From PALSA-1336 sp038203095 (GTDB lineage Bacteria; Patescibacteriota; Doudnabacteria; UBA920), in NCBI GenBank assembly GCA_038203095.1, contig JBBREH010000032.1:1-14960 (forward strand): a stretch of 14,960 nt of DNA, read 5' to 3'. This document shows, one piece after another, positions 6,195-13,003 of the stretch. The first letter of the stretch is position 1. Each line of letters opens with the position of its first letter. Made by a program: the position numbers and the translations under genes. The notes beneath the pieces were generated by a model. That model searched no databases, had not been told where the DNA came from, and was given only the letters and a program-made list of their open reading frames with translations.

Positions 6195-7883
6195 TTATTT
6201 TTTTCCTTTTACCACTGCTTTCATAAATCCTATAAATAAGGGGTGGGGAGAAAGCGGACGGGAGAGGAATTCGGGGTGGAACTGAGAGCCTACAAAGAAC
6301 GGATGGTCTTTGAGCTCAATAATTTCCACCAATTGGCCATCGGGAGTAGTCCCTGCAATGGTTAAACCTGCCGCTACTAATTTTTCCCGATACTCGTTGT
6401 TAAACTCAAAACGATGGCGGTGGCGCTCGCTAATTATTGCTTTACCGGATTTAGTAAGACGTTTTGCTTCTAAATAACATTTTTCTGTAAGCGTACCGCG
6501 GGTTATTATGCAGTCCCAAGCCCCCAAACGCATAGTCGCTCCGTACTCACGGTTTAACATTTTTTTGGCCTGGTCCGGCATTATATGAATTACCGGGTGC
6601 GGGTTGTTGTCGTCAACCTCCGTGGTGTTTGCGGCTTTCAAGCCTGCCACGTTGCGGGCAAATTCTATGCTTGCCATTTGCATGCCGTAACACAAACCTA
6701 AATAAGGCACTTTGTTTTCCCGCGCGTACTTTATAGTTTCTATCATCCCCTCTGTACCTCGGCTGCCAAACCCACCGGGCACCACAATGCCGTCAAATTT
6801 TTCTAAAATATTTTTTGCACCCTGTTTTTCTATATCCAAACTGGATATCCAGTGAAGGTTTGCCTTAACATTGTTTGCCCAACTACCATGTTTAATAGCT
6901 TCCACAACTGATATATAAACATCGGCCAGCTTATAGTCCCCGGTTTCGTAATATTTACCCACCACCGCGATGTTAACTTCTTTTTTCGAGGAGCTAATTT
7001 TACTTACGAGCTTAGACCACTCTTTAAGATTGGCTTTTTTTGGCTTGATCCCGAATTTTTGTAAAATTTTATCTGTCAACTTTTGCTGGTCAAAACTTAG
7101 AGGCACCCGATAAATACTGTCAACATTAGGCGCCGAAATAATATGATTTACCGGCACGCTGGTTATCCAGGCTAAAGTTTCTTTACGGCGATCGTCCAAT
7201 GCTTTTTCCGCGCGGCAAATTAAAAAGTCCGGCTGAATACCGCTACCATTTAAAATTCTTACCGATGTCTGCATGGGCTTGGACTTCATTTCCCCCACAC
7301 TGGGTGGCGTAGGCAAATAGCCCACGTGAATATGGATTACGTCACGGCCGTCGCGATATTTCATTATGCGGTTGGCTTCCATATACAAAACATTTTGATA
7401 CTCCCCCACTGTACCACCAATTTCCGCAATCACAAAATCCGCGTTTCGCTCTTTAGCCGCTTGTTCCAATCGCCGAATAATTTCTTCAGGTACGTGAGGC
7501 ACAATTTCTACGTCCTCGCCGCCGTATTCAAAATTTCTTTCTTTTTCAATGATAGTACGGTACACCTGGCCGTTGGTAATATAGTTGGAGCTGGAAAGAT
7601 CGGTATTCATAAAACGCTCGTAATTACCTAAGTCCTGGTCTGTTTCCATTCCGTCTTTAGTTACAAACACCTCGCCGTGCTCTTGCGGGCGAATGGTTCC
7701 TGCGTCTACATTCAGGTACATATCGCACTTTACCGGAGCTACTTTAAACCCACGCGCCTCAAGCAACGCAGCTATTGACGCTGTGGTCACGCCCTTACCT
7801 ACGGAAGATATAACTCCGCCGGAAACAAAAATAAATTTGGTGTCTAGCTTTTTGGCTTTACGCGCTTTGATATGATAGGACAT
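6195..7883 (-). CDS. pyrG: CTP synthase
   Basis: This enzyme converts UTP to CTP using ATP and glutamine. The synthetase domain opens FIFVSGGVISSVGKGVTTAS (P-loop), followed by NVDAGTIRPQEHGEVFV, METDQDLGNYERF and EIGGTVGEYQNVLYMEANR. The class I glutamine amidotransferase domain (about 300-562) carries GGFGSRGTEGM, the nucleophile in LGLCYGMQ (C398) and the His-Glu pair in SQFHPEF (H536, E538). Several positions are unlike textbook PyrG: CDMYLNVDAGT, GEYQNVLY in the Mg/allosteric region, and Tyr after the nucleophile where Leu is usual. All catalytic residues remain, so the enzyme should be active and seems to belong to a divergent clade. The ATG at 7883 gives 562 residues; a TTG at 7898 would add five. 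No ribosome binding site is evident. Confidence 0.96.
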   Translation of the reverse strand: MSYHIKARKAKKLDTKFIFVSGGVISSVGKGVTTASIAALLEARGFKVAPVKCDMYLNVDAGTIRPQEHGEVFVTKDGMETDQDLGNYERFMNTDLSSSNYITNGQVYRTIIEKERNFEYGGEDVEIVPHVPEEIIRRLEQAAKERNADFVIAEIGGTVGEYQNVLYMEANRIMKYRDGRDVIHIHVGYLPTPPSVGEMKSKPMQTSVRILNGSGIQPDFLICRAEKALDDRRKETLAWITSVPVNHIISAPNVDSIYRVPLSFDQQKLTDKILQKFGIKPKKANLKEWSKLVSKISSSKKEVNIAVVGKYYETGDYKLADVYISVVEAIKHGSWANNVKANLHWISSLDIEKQGAKNILEKFDGIVVPGGFGSRGTEGMIETIKYARENKVPYLGLCYGMQMASIEFARNVAGLKAANTTEVDDNNPHPVIHIMPDQAKKMLNREYGATMRLGAWDCIITRGTLTEKCYLEAKRLTKSGKAIISERHRHRFEFNNEYREKLVAAGLTIAGTTPDGQLVEIIELKDHPFFVGSQFHPEFLSRPLSPHPLFIGFMKAVVKGKK

Positions 7884-7889
7884 AGGGTT

Positions 7890-7928
7890 AATTGACAAAA
7901 TTAATTAAAATTTAAAATTGACAAAATT
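7890..7928. repeat. 13-bp direct repeat upstream of pyrG
   Basis: AATTGACAAAATT occurs at 7890-7902 and again at 7916-7928, a 26-bp period. On the minus strand the distal copy supplies a TTGTCA that could serve as a -35 box for pyrG. I see no convincing -10 box, so a promoter or operator role is only a possibility. Confidence 0.45.
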
Positions 7929-7935
7929 GCAGCGC

Positions 7936-7949
7936 GCCGATTTATCGGC
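7936..7949 (-). terminator. Weak terminator-like hairpin after the broken gene
   Basis: GCCGAT and ATCGGC form a short stem (7936-7941 with 7944-7949) immediately after the restored-frame TAA at 7950-7952. On the minus strand only a loose AATTTTGTCAATTTT follows, so termination would be weak. Confidence 0.3.
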
Positions 7950-9034
7950 TTAGTTGGTAAATTTAAAAGTTGAAAGGATTTTATCGCAAATTCCGTTTGT
8001 TTGGTAAGTATCATAATCATCTCTAATGCTAACTGAAAAATTTTGGCTTTTATTAAATATCCTTGTGTCCGTAGCATATCCTTAACCGAGTGGAAAAAAT
8101 CTAAAAGTTTCCGCGCCATTTATTGTTAACTCTACAACCTTTAGATCATAAGAATAAAAGTTGTTGGATTTCAGACTGGCAAGAACATCTGCTTTTGATT
8201 GTGAAAAAAGGTAAAATATAATGGGCATTGCAGCCTGCTATTATCAATTTTTGGGCAACCAATCACGAGGCCATGTTTATCATCGGAAATCAACGGCTCT
8301 GTCCAATCACTCGGATACTTAAACTCAAAACCATACTTATCGTTCTTGTAAGTCTTCCAAGCGGAAGTATCTAAAAACTCGATAGTTTTAAAGGTTTTGA
8401 TAATTTCATCTGCTTGGCTAAATACATTTGGCGTAAAATCAGCAGGGAAATCCCCTACTAAATCTGCTCTGGTATACATAAAATAAAATTTGTTATTTTT
8501 GCCAAGCGTAGCTTTTTTAATTTGCGCGTCCTGACAGCCAATATTATTTTGGTTTTCAGATTTTTTGCAAACTGCTACCATATTCTGGTAATTAGCATAA
8601 GTATAAGGAACAATATTAAACACGGATGCTTCTGAAGCGCTATCACTATGGGCATTAACCCAGTCTGGATCTTGAGTTGGCAGTTCAAAAGCTAGAAAAG
8701 GTACGGAACCATTTTCTACTTTATGTACAGAATAAACCGTTGGTATTTCAATTAAAAATCCATACTCCTCATTTGTATAAGTTTTTAAATTGTTGCTATT
8801 TGTCCCATTGGCTTGCTTATTAACAGATTGACTTTCCAGATGTTTTGGTAATGCGCTTTGGGTTTCCCGATAAATTTGCTGGCGGTAACTGTTGCTCCAC
8901 TGAGCAAATGAGGCCAGACCGAAACCTGAAGACAACAAAACTGCTGTCAAAACAGCCAGTAGAGCTTTAAGCTTAGGGTTTTCCTCCCAAATTTTGGCTT
9001 GGGGCATATTAGGCTTGGTAGGATAGCTTTCCAT
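7950..9034 (-). pseudogene. Membrane-anchored protein with two PsbP-like repeats, broken by a frameshift and a stop
   Basis: The open part (9034 to the TGA at 8171) encodes a transmembrane helix (about 25-46), a linker and a first repeat that begins KTYTNEEYGFLIEIP and ends EIIKTFKTIEF. A second repeat begins WKTYKNDKYGFEFKYPSDW but stops abruptly. Sliding by -1 at the T6 run (8204-8209) restores a plausible sequence, FFSQSKADVLASLKSNN, through ETFRFFPLG. An in-frame TAA (8082-8084) interrupts it, after which the same frame continues GYATDTRIFNKSQNFSVS and ends DKILSTFKFTN at a TAA (7950-7952). That ending matches the end of repeat 1, so this is one gene of about 361 codons with two lesions. 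The domain style (K-x-Y-x-N-x-x-Y-G-F...P) resembles PsbP-like lipid- or surface-associated proteins common in these lineages; the function is unknown. The upstream part may still be translated. Confidence 0.75.
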
Positions 9035-9055
9035 AAAATTATTTTTTTGACGCCC

Positions 9056-9149
9056 GAAGACGGTCTTCTGACACCAATATACTTTAAAATATCTTAATTA
9101 ATATCACAAAAATTTATTCTAATTCCGTCTATACCAGAAGACCGCCTTC
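9056..9149. repeat. 15-bp inverted repeat flanking 64 bp of AT-rich DNA
   Basis: GAAGACGGTCTTCTG (9056-9070) and CAGAAGACCGCCTTC (9135-9149) are inverted copies with one difference. In a minus-strand transcript that difference becomes a G-U pair, so all 15 positions pair. The left arm is itself a near-perfect palindrome (GAAGAC-G-GTCTTC). The element lies between rplI and the broken gene. No target-site duplication is visible at its ends. Confidence 0.7.
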
Positions 9150-9196
9150 AATGCTTGTAAGTCAAATACTCCAATACTCTGCAGTGTGATAGTTTT

Positions 9197-9646
9197 TTAC
9201 TTATCTGCCTCAACATTAATTTTTGCATTTGCGATGTTGTTCGGGCCAAGTTTAACTTTTACCCAGTGTTCACCCAATGATTTTATTACCCCTGCCAGTT
9301 CAACCTGATTTTTTTCCAAACTAAATGACATCTTACTGTTAATTGAGCTGATAACGTCCTTTTCGTGGACTCCGGAAAAAATCTGCCCTTTGTCTCCCAC
9401 TTTAACCTTAACCATAAAAATTCGCTTTTCTAATTCAGCCTTAATAGCTTGCAATTTCTCTAATTCCTTTAATTTTTTAGTTTGTGCTTCCTTACCTTCT
9501 TTTAAAACTTTAGCCTGAATTTCTGAAGTGGCGAGGGAAGCAAAACCTTTAGCAATTAAAAAATTCTGCGCGTAACCATCGCTAACCTCTTTTATCTCGC
9601 CCTTTTTTCCATGACCGCTTAAGTCCTTTACAAATATAATTTTCAT
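9197..9646 (-). CDS. rplI: 50S ribosomal protein bL9
   Basis: This large-subunit protein has two globular domains joined by a long helix. The N-terminal domain has the family signature: MKIIFVKDLSGHGKKGEIKE, VSDGYAQNFLIAKGFASLAT. The connecting helix follows (about 45-75, rich in Lys and Glu), then the C-terminal RNA-binding domain with KVGDKGQIFSGVHEKDV. At 149 residues the length is normal. It stands alone rather than in the usual rpsF-ssb-rpsR-rplI cluster. No Shine-Dalgarno is visible before the ATG at 9646. The leader carries interlocked inverted repeats, and further upstream lies a promoter-hairpin-terminator module that may control it by attenuation. The presence of bL9 varies among Patescibacteria, so it may help lineage placement. 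Confidence 0.97.
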   Translation of the reverse strand: MKIIFVKDLSGHGKKGEIKEVSDGYAQNFLIAKGFASLATSEIQAKVLKEGKEAQTKKLKELEKLQAIKAELEKRIFMVKVKVGDKGQIFSGVHEKDVISSINSKMSFSLEKNQVELAGVIKSLGEHWVKVKLGPNNIANAKINVEADK

Positions 9647-9652
9647 AAAAAC

Positions 9653-9716
9653 AGATTTAAGATTAATGATTACAGATTAAAGTTAGGAACATCTTAAATC
9701 TTATCAACTTTAATCT
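9653..9716 (-). repeat. Two interlocked 11-bp inverted repeats in the rplI leader
   Basis: AGATTTAAGAT (9653-9663) is the exact inverse of ATCTTAAATCT (9691-9701). AGATTAAAGTT (9674-9684) is the exact inverse of AACTTTAATCT (9706-9716). The arms alternate (A, B, A', B'), the topology of a pseudoknot or of two mutually exclusive hairpins. The sequence is AT-rich and built from related TTAATCT-like units, so part of the symmetry could come from a decayed simple repeat. Confidence 0.6.
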
Positions 9717-9721
9717 AAATT

Positions 9722-9746
9722 AAAAAATCTCCCCGCTTAGGAGAGA
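9722..9746 (-). terminator. Intrinsic terminator upstream of rplI
   Basis: On the minus strand TCTCTCC (9746-9740) pairs with GGGGAGA (9734-9728), 7 bp with one U-G, around a UAAGC loop. A run of six U (9727-9722) follows directly. Confidence 0.75.
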
Positions 9747-9786
9747 GTCCTTGGCCCAAAACTTTTGGGCAAGCCGTTAGGGCTCT
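9722..9786 (-). ncRNA. Candidate 65-nt structured RNA: small RNA or rplI attenuator
   Basis: A strong promoter places the transcript start near 9786, and an intrinsic terminator ends it at about 9722. Within the RNA, AGAGCCC (9786-9780) pairs with GGACTCT (9750-9744) except for one C-A mismatch. A perfect inner hairpin, GCCCAAAA/TTTTGGGC, occupies 9754-9770. The terminator's 5' arm overlaps the 3' arm of the outer stem at 9744-9746, so the two are partly exclusive, as in attenuators. rplI begins 76 nt beyond the terminator with no better promoter in between. I do not recognise a known RNA family. It could be a free-standing small RNA or a regulated leader. Confidence 0.55.
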
Positions 9787-9791
9787 TTGTT

Positions 9792-9819
9792 AGTATATAG
9801 TATAAATACTCTTTGTCAA
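9792..9819 (-). promoter_or_regulatory. Strong sigma-70-type promoter for the structured RNA/rplI
   Basis: On the minus strand a perfect TTGACA (9819-9814) and TATACT (9797-9792) are 16 bp apart. This is the best consensus promoter in the window. The predicted start at about 9786-9785 coincides with the first base of the outer RNA stem. Confidence 0.8.
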
Positions 9820-9842
9820 ACGGTCTTTTAACTACCGATAGC

Positions 9843-9934
9843 TGAGCGAGGGATTTAAAAAAATCGCTCATTAATAAGGTCAAAATAGTCCGCTTTGTAG
9901 TTTTTTGTAGCGGTCCGATTGCAGTTTTTGTAGT
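9843..9934. repeat. Hairpins and short repeats in the ftsX-rplI intergenic region
   Basis: The stretch after ftsX holds a 7-bp inverted repeat, TGAGCGA (9843-9849) with TCGCTCA (9864-9870). It also has a 5-bp pair, CCGCT/AGCGG (9890-9894 with 9909-9913), and a near-direct repeat, GTAGTTTTTTGTAG (9897-9910) and GCAGTTTTTGTAG (9922-9934). On the minus strand no U-run follows the first hairpin, so it is a poor ftsX terminator. Together with the RNA and promoter, these account for most of the 287 gene-free bases. Confidence 0.4.
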
Positions 9935-10851
9935 TATATTTTTAAATACTTCCTAATAGCGAACAAAGTTGAGGAAATTGAAATTAATAACGACAAAACC
10001 AGCAAGGAAGCGATAAAATATCCAAAGCTTACCCAACTATGATTATAAATATTAGTCAGCGGATTGATAAAAATTGAGATTTTTGGAATAACCTTGGTAA
10101 ACACCGGAATAAACAAAAGCATGGTAATTAAAGTTGAAAATATAGCATATAATATGCTCTCAGTTAAAAAAGGTCCGCGGATATACCAATTAGTTGCGCC
10201 AACTAATCGCATAATTTCCACCTCTTCCTTACGGTTAAAAATTGTTAAAGTAATTGTATTATATATAACCAGCACAGCGATTAAGGCAAAGACCACCACC
10301 AACCCTAGACCAAAAGTCACAATAAAATTCAATATTTTTGTCAACCGGTCAATTATAGCTCGATTATCATCAAAATTAACACTGTCAACGAAATTTTTAT
10401 ATTGATCGCCTTCGAGCATCATGGCGATTGCCGGTAAGTCTTCCAGCTTATTCGGTTTAACGTGCAAAGTGGCAGGAAGAGGATTTTCCGTAAGCTCGTT
10501 AATTGTCTGACTCATTAAAGAATCATTCTGGTGTCTTATTTTGAATGCTTCCAATGCCTGCATTGCGGAAATATAAGTGACTTCTTTTATCCTAGAATCC
10601 GCGGCTAAGGCAGTTTTTATTGTATTAACCTGCTGTTCGGCCAAGCCAAGTTTAAAATACACACTAATGTCCACTGTATTTTGAATTGTAATTATAGAAT
10701 AGTTAGTCAGGGTAAATAAAAAGAATAAAGTCGAAAAAATAACCAGAGTTACTGTCATAACCATAGTTGCGGCCATTGAAAGCCAAAGGTTGCGCCAAAA
10801 ATTGACGAACCCAGTTTTGATTATTCTGATGAATGAAATGGATTTCAGCAT
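9934..10851 (-). CDS. ftsX: Cell division protein FtsX
   Basis: The membrane partner of FtsE, which activates peptidoglycan hydrolases at the septum. The 305-residue protein has the FtsX layout: a first transmembrane helix (about 24-49), an extracellular domain with VDISVYFKLG, SAMQALEAFKIRH and NPLPATLHVKP, then three more helices with the conserved cytoplasmic loop FNRKEEVEIMRLVGAT before RGPFLTESILY. The ATG at 10851 is chosen. The frame extends 18 codons further to 10905, but that part encodes HYPLPTTHYPLPTT-like residues from a DNA heptamer repeat and is not FtsX. It lies 72 bp after ftsE in the same operon; the gap is filled by the repeat array. Confidence 0.94.
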   Translation of the reverse strand: MLKSISFIRIIKTGFVNFWRNLWLSMAATMVMTVTLVIFSTLFFLFTLTNYSIITIQNTVDISVYFKLGLAEQQVNTIKTALAADSRIKEVTYISAMQALEAFKIRHQNDSLMSQTINELTENPLPATLHVKPNKLEDLPAIAMMLEGDQYKNFVDSVNFDDNRAIIDRLTKILNFIVTFGLGLVVVFALIAVLVIYNTITLTIFNRKEEVEIMRLVGATNWYIRGPFLTESILYAIFSTLITMLLFIPVFTKVIPKISIFINPLTNIYNHSWVSFGYFIASLLVLSLLISISSTLFAIRKYLKI

Positions 10852-10853
10852 GG

Positions 10854-10888
10854 TAGTGGGTAGTGGGTAGTGGGTAGTGGGTAGTGGG
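10854..10888 (+). repeat. Five TAGTGGG heptamers with G-quadruplex potential, between ftsE and ftsX
   Basis: TAGTGGG is repeated five times exactly at 10854-10888. The plus strand thus has five GGG runs spaced by TAGT, meeting the G3-N4 pattern for an intramolecular G-quadruplex. The array begins 2 bp upstream of the ftsX start codon. A hairpin, AGTGGG-TGCTT-CCCACT (10883-10899), overlaps its far end, and related AGTGAATAG-like sequence continues to about 10920. Confidence 0.85.
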
Positions 10889-10923
10889 TGCTTCCCACTT
10901 TTCACTGCTCACTATTCACTTTT

Positions 10924-11601
10924 TTACAGCTTATACTTCCCCTTCGCCTGTTCAATGGTAATTTTTCCGTCTTCAATTGTAATTACTCGCTTTTTAATTT
11001 TATTCACCAAATCGGCCGCGTGAGTTGCCAAAATTACCGTTGTACCAAGCTTGTTGATTTTAATGAGCAAATCTAAAACCTCCATAGCATTAACTTCGTC
11101 TAAATTCCCGGTAGGCTCGTCGGCCAAAAGGAGAACCGGACGGTGCGACAGTGACCTGGCAATAGCCACGCGCTGCTTTTCACCACCAGACATTTCGTGC
11201 GGAAAACTGTCTTGTTTATGCAATAATCCGACAAGATCTAAAATTTTTGGGACTTCAGTTTTAATCTTATCCAAATCATGACCGCATACCTCCATAGCAA
11301 ACGCCACGTTTTCAAAAGCAGTTCTTTTAGGTAGCAATTTAATATCCTGGAAAACCATTCCAATTTTTCGCCTTAAATAAGGCATGTCGGACTTTTTAAT
11401 TTGGGCAATGTCCACGTTGTCAATTAAGATTGTCCCTCCGTCTATCTGCTCCTCGCCAATAATTAGCTTAAGCAAGGTAGATTTTCCCGCGCCTGAAAGC
11501 CCCACCAAAGACACAAACTCCCCGTGATGGATTTGCAAATTTATCACGTCCAAAGCTTTGTTTGGCCCGTATTGTTTTACAACTTTTTCAAACTTTATCA
11601 T
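10924..11601 (-). CDS. ftsE: Cell division ATP-binding protein FtsE
   Basis: The ABC ATPase that drives FtsX. The 225-residue protein has Walker A GLSGAGKST (34-42), the Q-loop in MVFQDIKLLPKRTAFENV, signature MSGGEKQRVAIARS, Walker B LLLADEPTGNLD with the FtsE-typical TGNLD, and the H-loop in ATHA (H194). The ATG at 11601 is preferred because it starts with the family sequence MIKFEKVVKQYG; a GTG at 11637 would add 12 unrelated residues. ftsX follows on the same strand, so the two form the usual ftsEX pair. prfB lies upstream, an arrangement seen in many bacteria. Confidence 0.96.
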   Translation of the reverse strand: MIKFEKVVKQYGPNKALDVINLQIHHGEFVSLVGLSGAGKSTLLKLIIGEEQIDGGTILIDNVDIAQIKKSDMPYLRRKIGMVFQDIKLLPKRTAFENVAFAMEVCGHDLDKIKTEVPKILDLVGLLHKQDSFPHEMSGGEKQRVAIARSLSHRPVLLLADEPTGNLDEVNAMEVLDLLIKINKLGTTVILATHAADLVNKIKKRVITIEDGKITIEQAKGKYKL

Positions 11602-11648
11602 AAGCCACAAGTGCGTCTTTAACTTCAGGATTGACACAAATAACGCAA

Positions 11649-11654
11649 ATTATA
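11649..11654 (-). promoter_or_regulatory. Candidate -10 box for ftsEX
   Basis: A perfect TATAAT on the minus strand lies 47 bp before the ftsE ATG. A TTGAAA lies upstream but only 14 bp away, shorter than the optimum, and a second TATAAT occurs at 11694-11699. The assignment is uncertain. Confidence 0.3.
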
Positions 11655-11728
11655 AACTTTAATTTTTATTTCAAGTAATAATTGCATGAGTGTATTATAT
11701 CAAATTTTGTTTCAATTTAAAAATTCTT

Positions 11729-12829
11729 TTATTTATTGGCTTGTTGTTCAAGGTATTTTTCTACGAACTCATCTAACTCACCGTTTAAAACCGAGTCCGG
11801 GTCGGTAGATTCAAAGCTGGTACGGTGGTCTTTAACCAATTTATAGGGATGGACAACGTAAGAACGGATTTGGTTGCCCCATTCCGCGCTTTTAAATTCA
11901 CCGCGAATTTCCTGTTTTTCTTTTTGCAACTTAACTTCCTCTAAAGCTTTTAAACGCGACATTAAAATTTTCATGGCAATTTCGCGGTTTTGGTGCTGGG
12001 AACGCTCGTTTTGAATGCTAACTTTTATCCCGGTGGGAATGTGAGTAATTCGGATTGCGGAATAGGTGGTGTTAACACTTTGCCCGCCGTGTCCACTAGC
12101 GGTGTTGGCCTCTATCTTCAAATCTTTTTCATCTACCGTAAATTCTTCCTGTTCTTCCAAAAGTGGCAACAGCTCTAAAAGCGCGAAACTAGTCTCCCGA
12201 GTATGCGCAGGGTTAAAGGGACTAAGTCTAACCAGACGATGAACTCCGGCCTCACTTTTAAGTAGGCCGTATGCGTAAGGACCGCGGACTTCCACCACTG
12301 CTGTTTTTACTCCCCCTTGCTCGCCCTTGGAGAGTTCGATAGTTTCCGTAGCAAAACCTTTTTTCTCACAATAACGCAAAAACATTCTAAGCAGAATAGC
12401 CGCCCAGTCCTGCGCGTCTACTCCACCAGCTCCGGAGTGGATGGAAAAAATCGCGTTGTGGTCGTCGTATTTTTTTGAAAGCAGGGCAACAAAACGATTT
12501 TTTCGATATTGGGCTTCCAAATCGGAAGCCTGTTTTTCAATTTCTGTCTGTAGGGAAAGATCTAGACCCTTGCCTAGGTTGGCTTGTGCTAATTCCAATG
12601 TTTCCAGAACGTCCTTCTCCAACTTACTCCAGAAATCCACAAACTTTTTTAACTGATTATACTCCTGGCTAATTTTTTGCGCGTGCTGATTATCCGCCCA
12701 AAAATCCGCGCCTTGCATTTTGTCTTCCAATTCCAAAACCCGTTGCTCTTTTTGAGGTAGGTTTAAATGGGCATTCAGATTTGAGATTTCTGATTTTAAA
12801 TTTTCCAGACGCTTAATTAGGTCATTCAT
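11729..12829 (-). CDS. prfB: Peptide chain release factor 2
   Basis: Terminates translation at UAA and UGA. The 366-residue protein has an N-terminal coiled region (about 1-110), the PCRF region HSGAGGVDAQDWAAILLRMF, the RF2-type tripeptide SPF in HRLVRLSPF (203-205) and the GGQ peptidyl-hydrolase motif in SGHGGQSVN (248-250). It ends with KLVKDHRTSFES and a short tail. The reading frame is continuous: the in-frame UGA and +1 frameshift that regulate prfB in many bacteria are absent near codon 25. A functional RF2 implies UGA is a stop here. The start is the ATG at 12829, without a clear ribosome binding site. ftsE and ftsX follow downstream on the same strand after 127 bp. Confidence 0.96.
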   Translation of the reverse strand: MNDLIKRLENLKSEISNLNAHLNLPQKEQRVLELEDKMQGADFWADNQHAQKISQEYNQLKKFVDFWSKLEKDVLETLELAQANLGKGLDLSLQTEIEKQASDLEAQYRKNRFVALLSKKYDDHNAIFSIHSGAGGVDAQDWAAILLRMFLRYCEKKGFATETIELSKGEQGGVKTAVVEVRGPYAYGLLKSEAGVHRLVRLSPFNPAHTRETSFALLELLPLLEEQEEFTVDEKDLKIEANTASGHGGQSVNTTYSAIRITHIPTGIKVSIQNERSQHQNREIAMKILMSRLKALEEVKLQKEKQEIRGEFKSAEWGNQIRSYVVHPYKLVKDHRTSFESTDPDSVLNGELDEFVEKYLEQQANK

Positions 12830-12903
12830 AGCTTATTATGCTCATTTTATTTCAGAATGTATTCTTAAGTTTGCGGATCCTGAAACAAGTTTAGGATGTC
12901 ATT

Positions 12904-12917
12904 ATTATATTATTATA
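12904..12917 (-). promoter_or_regulatory. Tandem TATAAT boxes upstream of prfB
   Basis: The minus strand carries two perfect TATAAT hexamers (12917-12912 and 12909-12904) in an ATT-rich stretch, 75-88 bp before the prfB ATG. No good -35 box is seen. The gap between folA and prfB otherwise holds only AT-rich sequence. Confidence 0.3.
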
Positions 12918-12961
12918 CCCTATTATCGCAAAAAATGCTTTCCGTCTATGAAATGATTTTT

Positions 12962-13003
12962 ATAACAAAACTTTGATACTACGTAGTATCAAAGTTTTGT
13001 TAT
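12962..13003. repeat. Perfect 42-bp palindrome overlapping the 3' end of folA
   Basis: The two 21-bp arms (12962-12982 and 12983-13003) are exact inverse copies with no spacer, centred on TACGTA. The folA stop codon (12989-12991) and its last codons (I-T-K-L) are encoded within one arm. As RNA it would form a very stable hairpin at the end of the folA message. No U-run follows on the minus strand, so it is not a textbook terminator. Confidence 0.9.

Noticed and set aside
7901..8119. A 72-codon minus-strand open frame before pyrG
   Set aside because: It overlaps the restored frame of the broken PsbP-like gene, which reads as real protein and ends with the family-like ILSTFKF. The 72-codon frame has no recognisable motif.
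10854..10888. CRISPR-like array
   Set aside because: The unit is 7 bp with no spacers; it is a minisatellite.
10703..10912. A 69-codon minus-strand open frame over the heptamer array
   Set aside because: Its N-terminus is translated repeat and the rest is ftsX in another frame.
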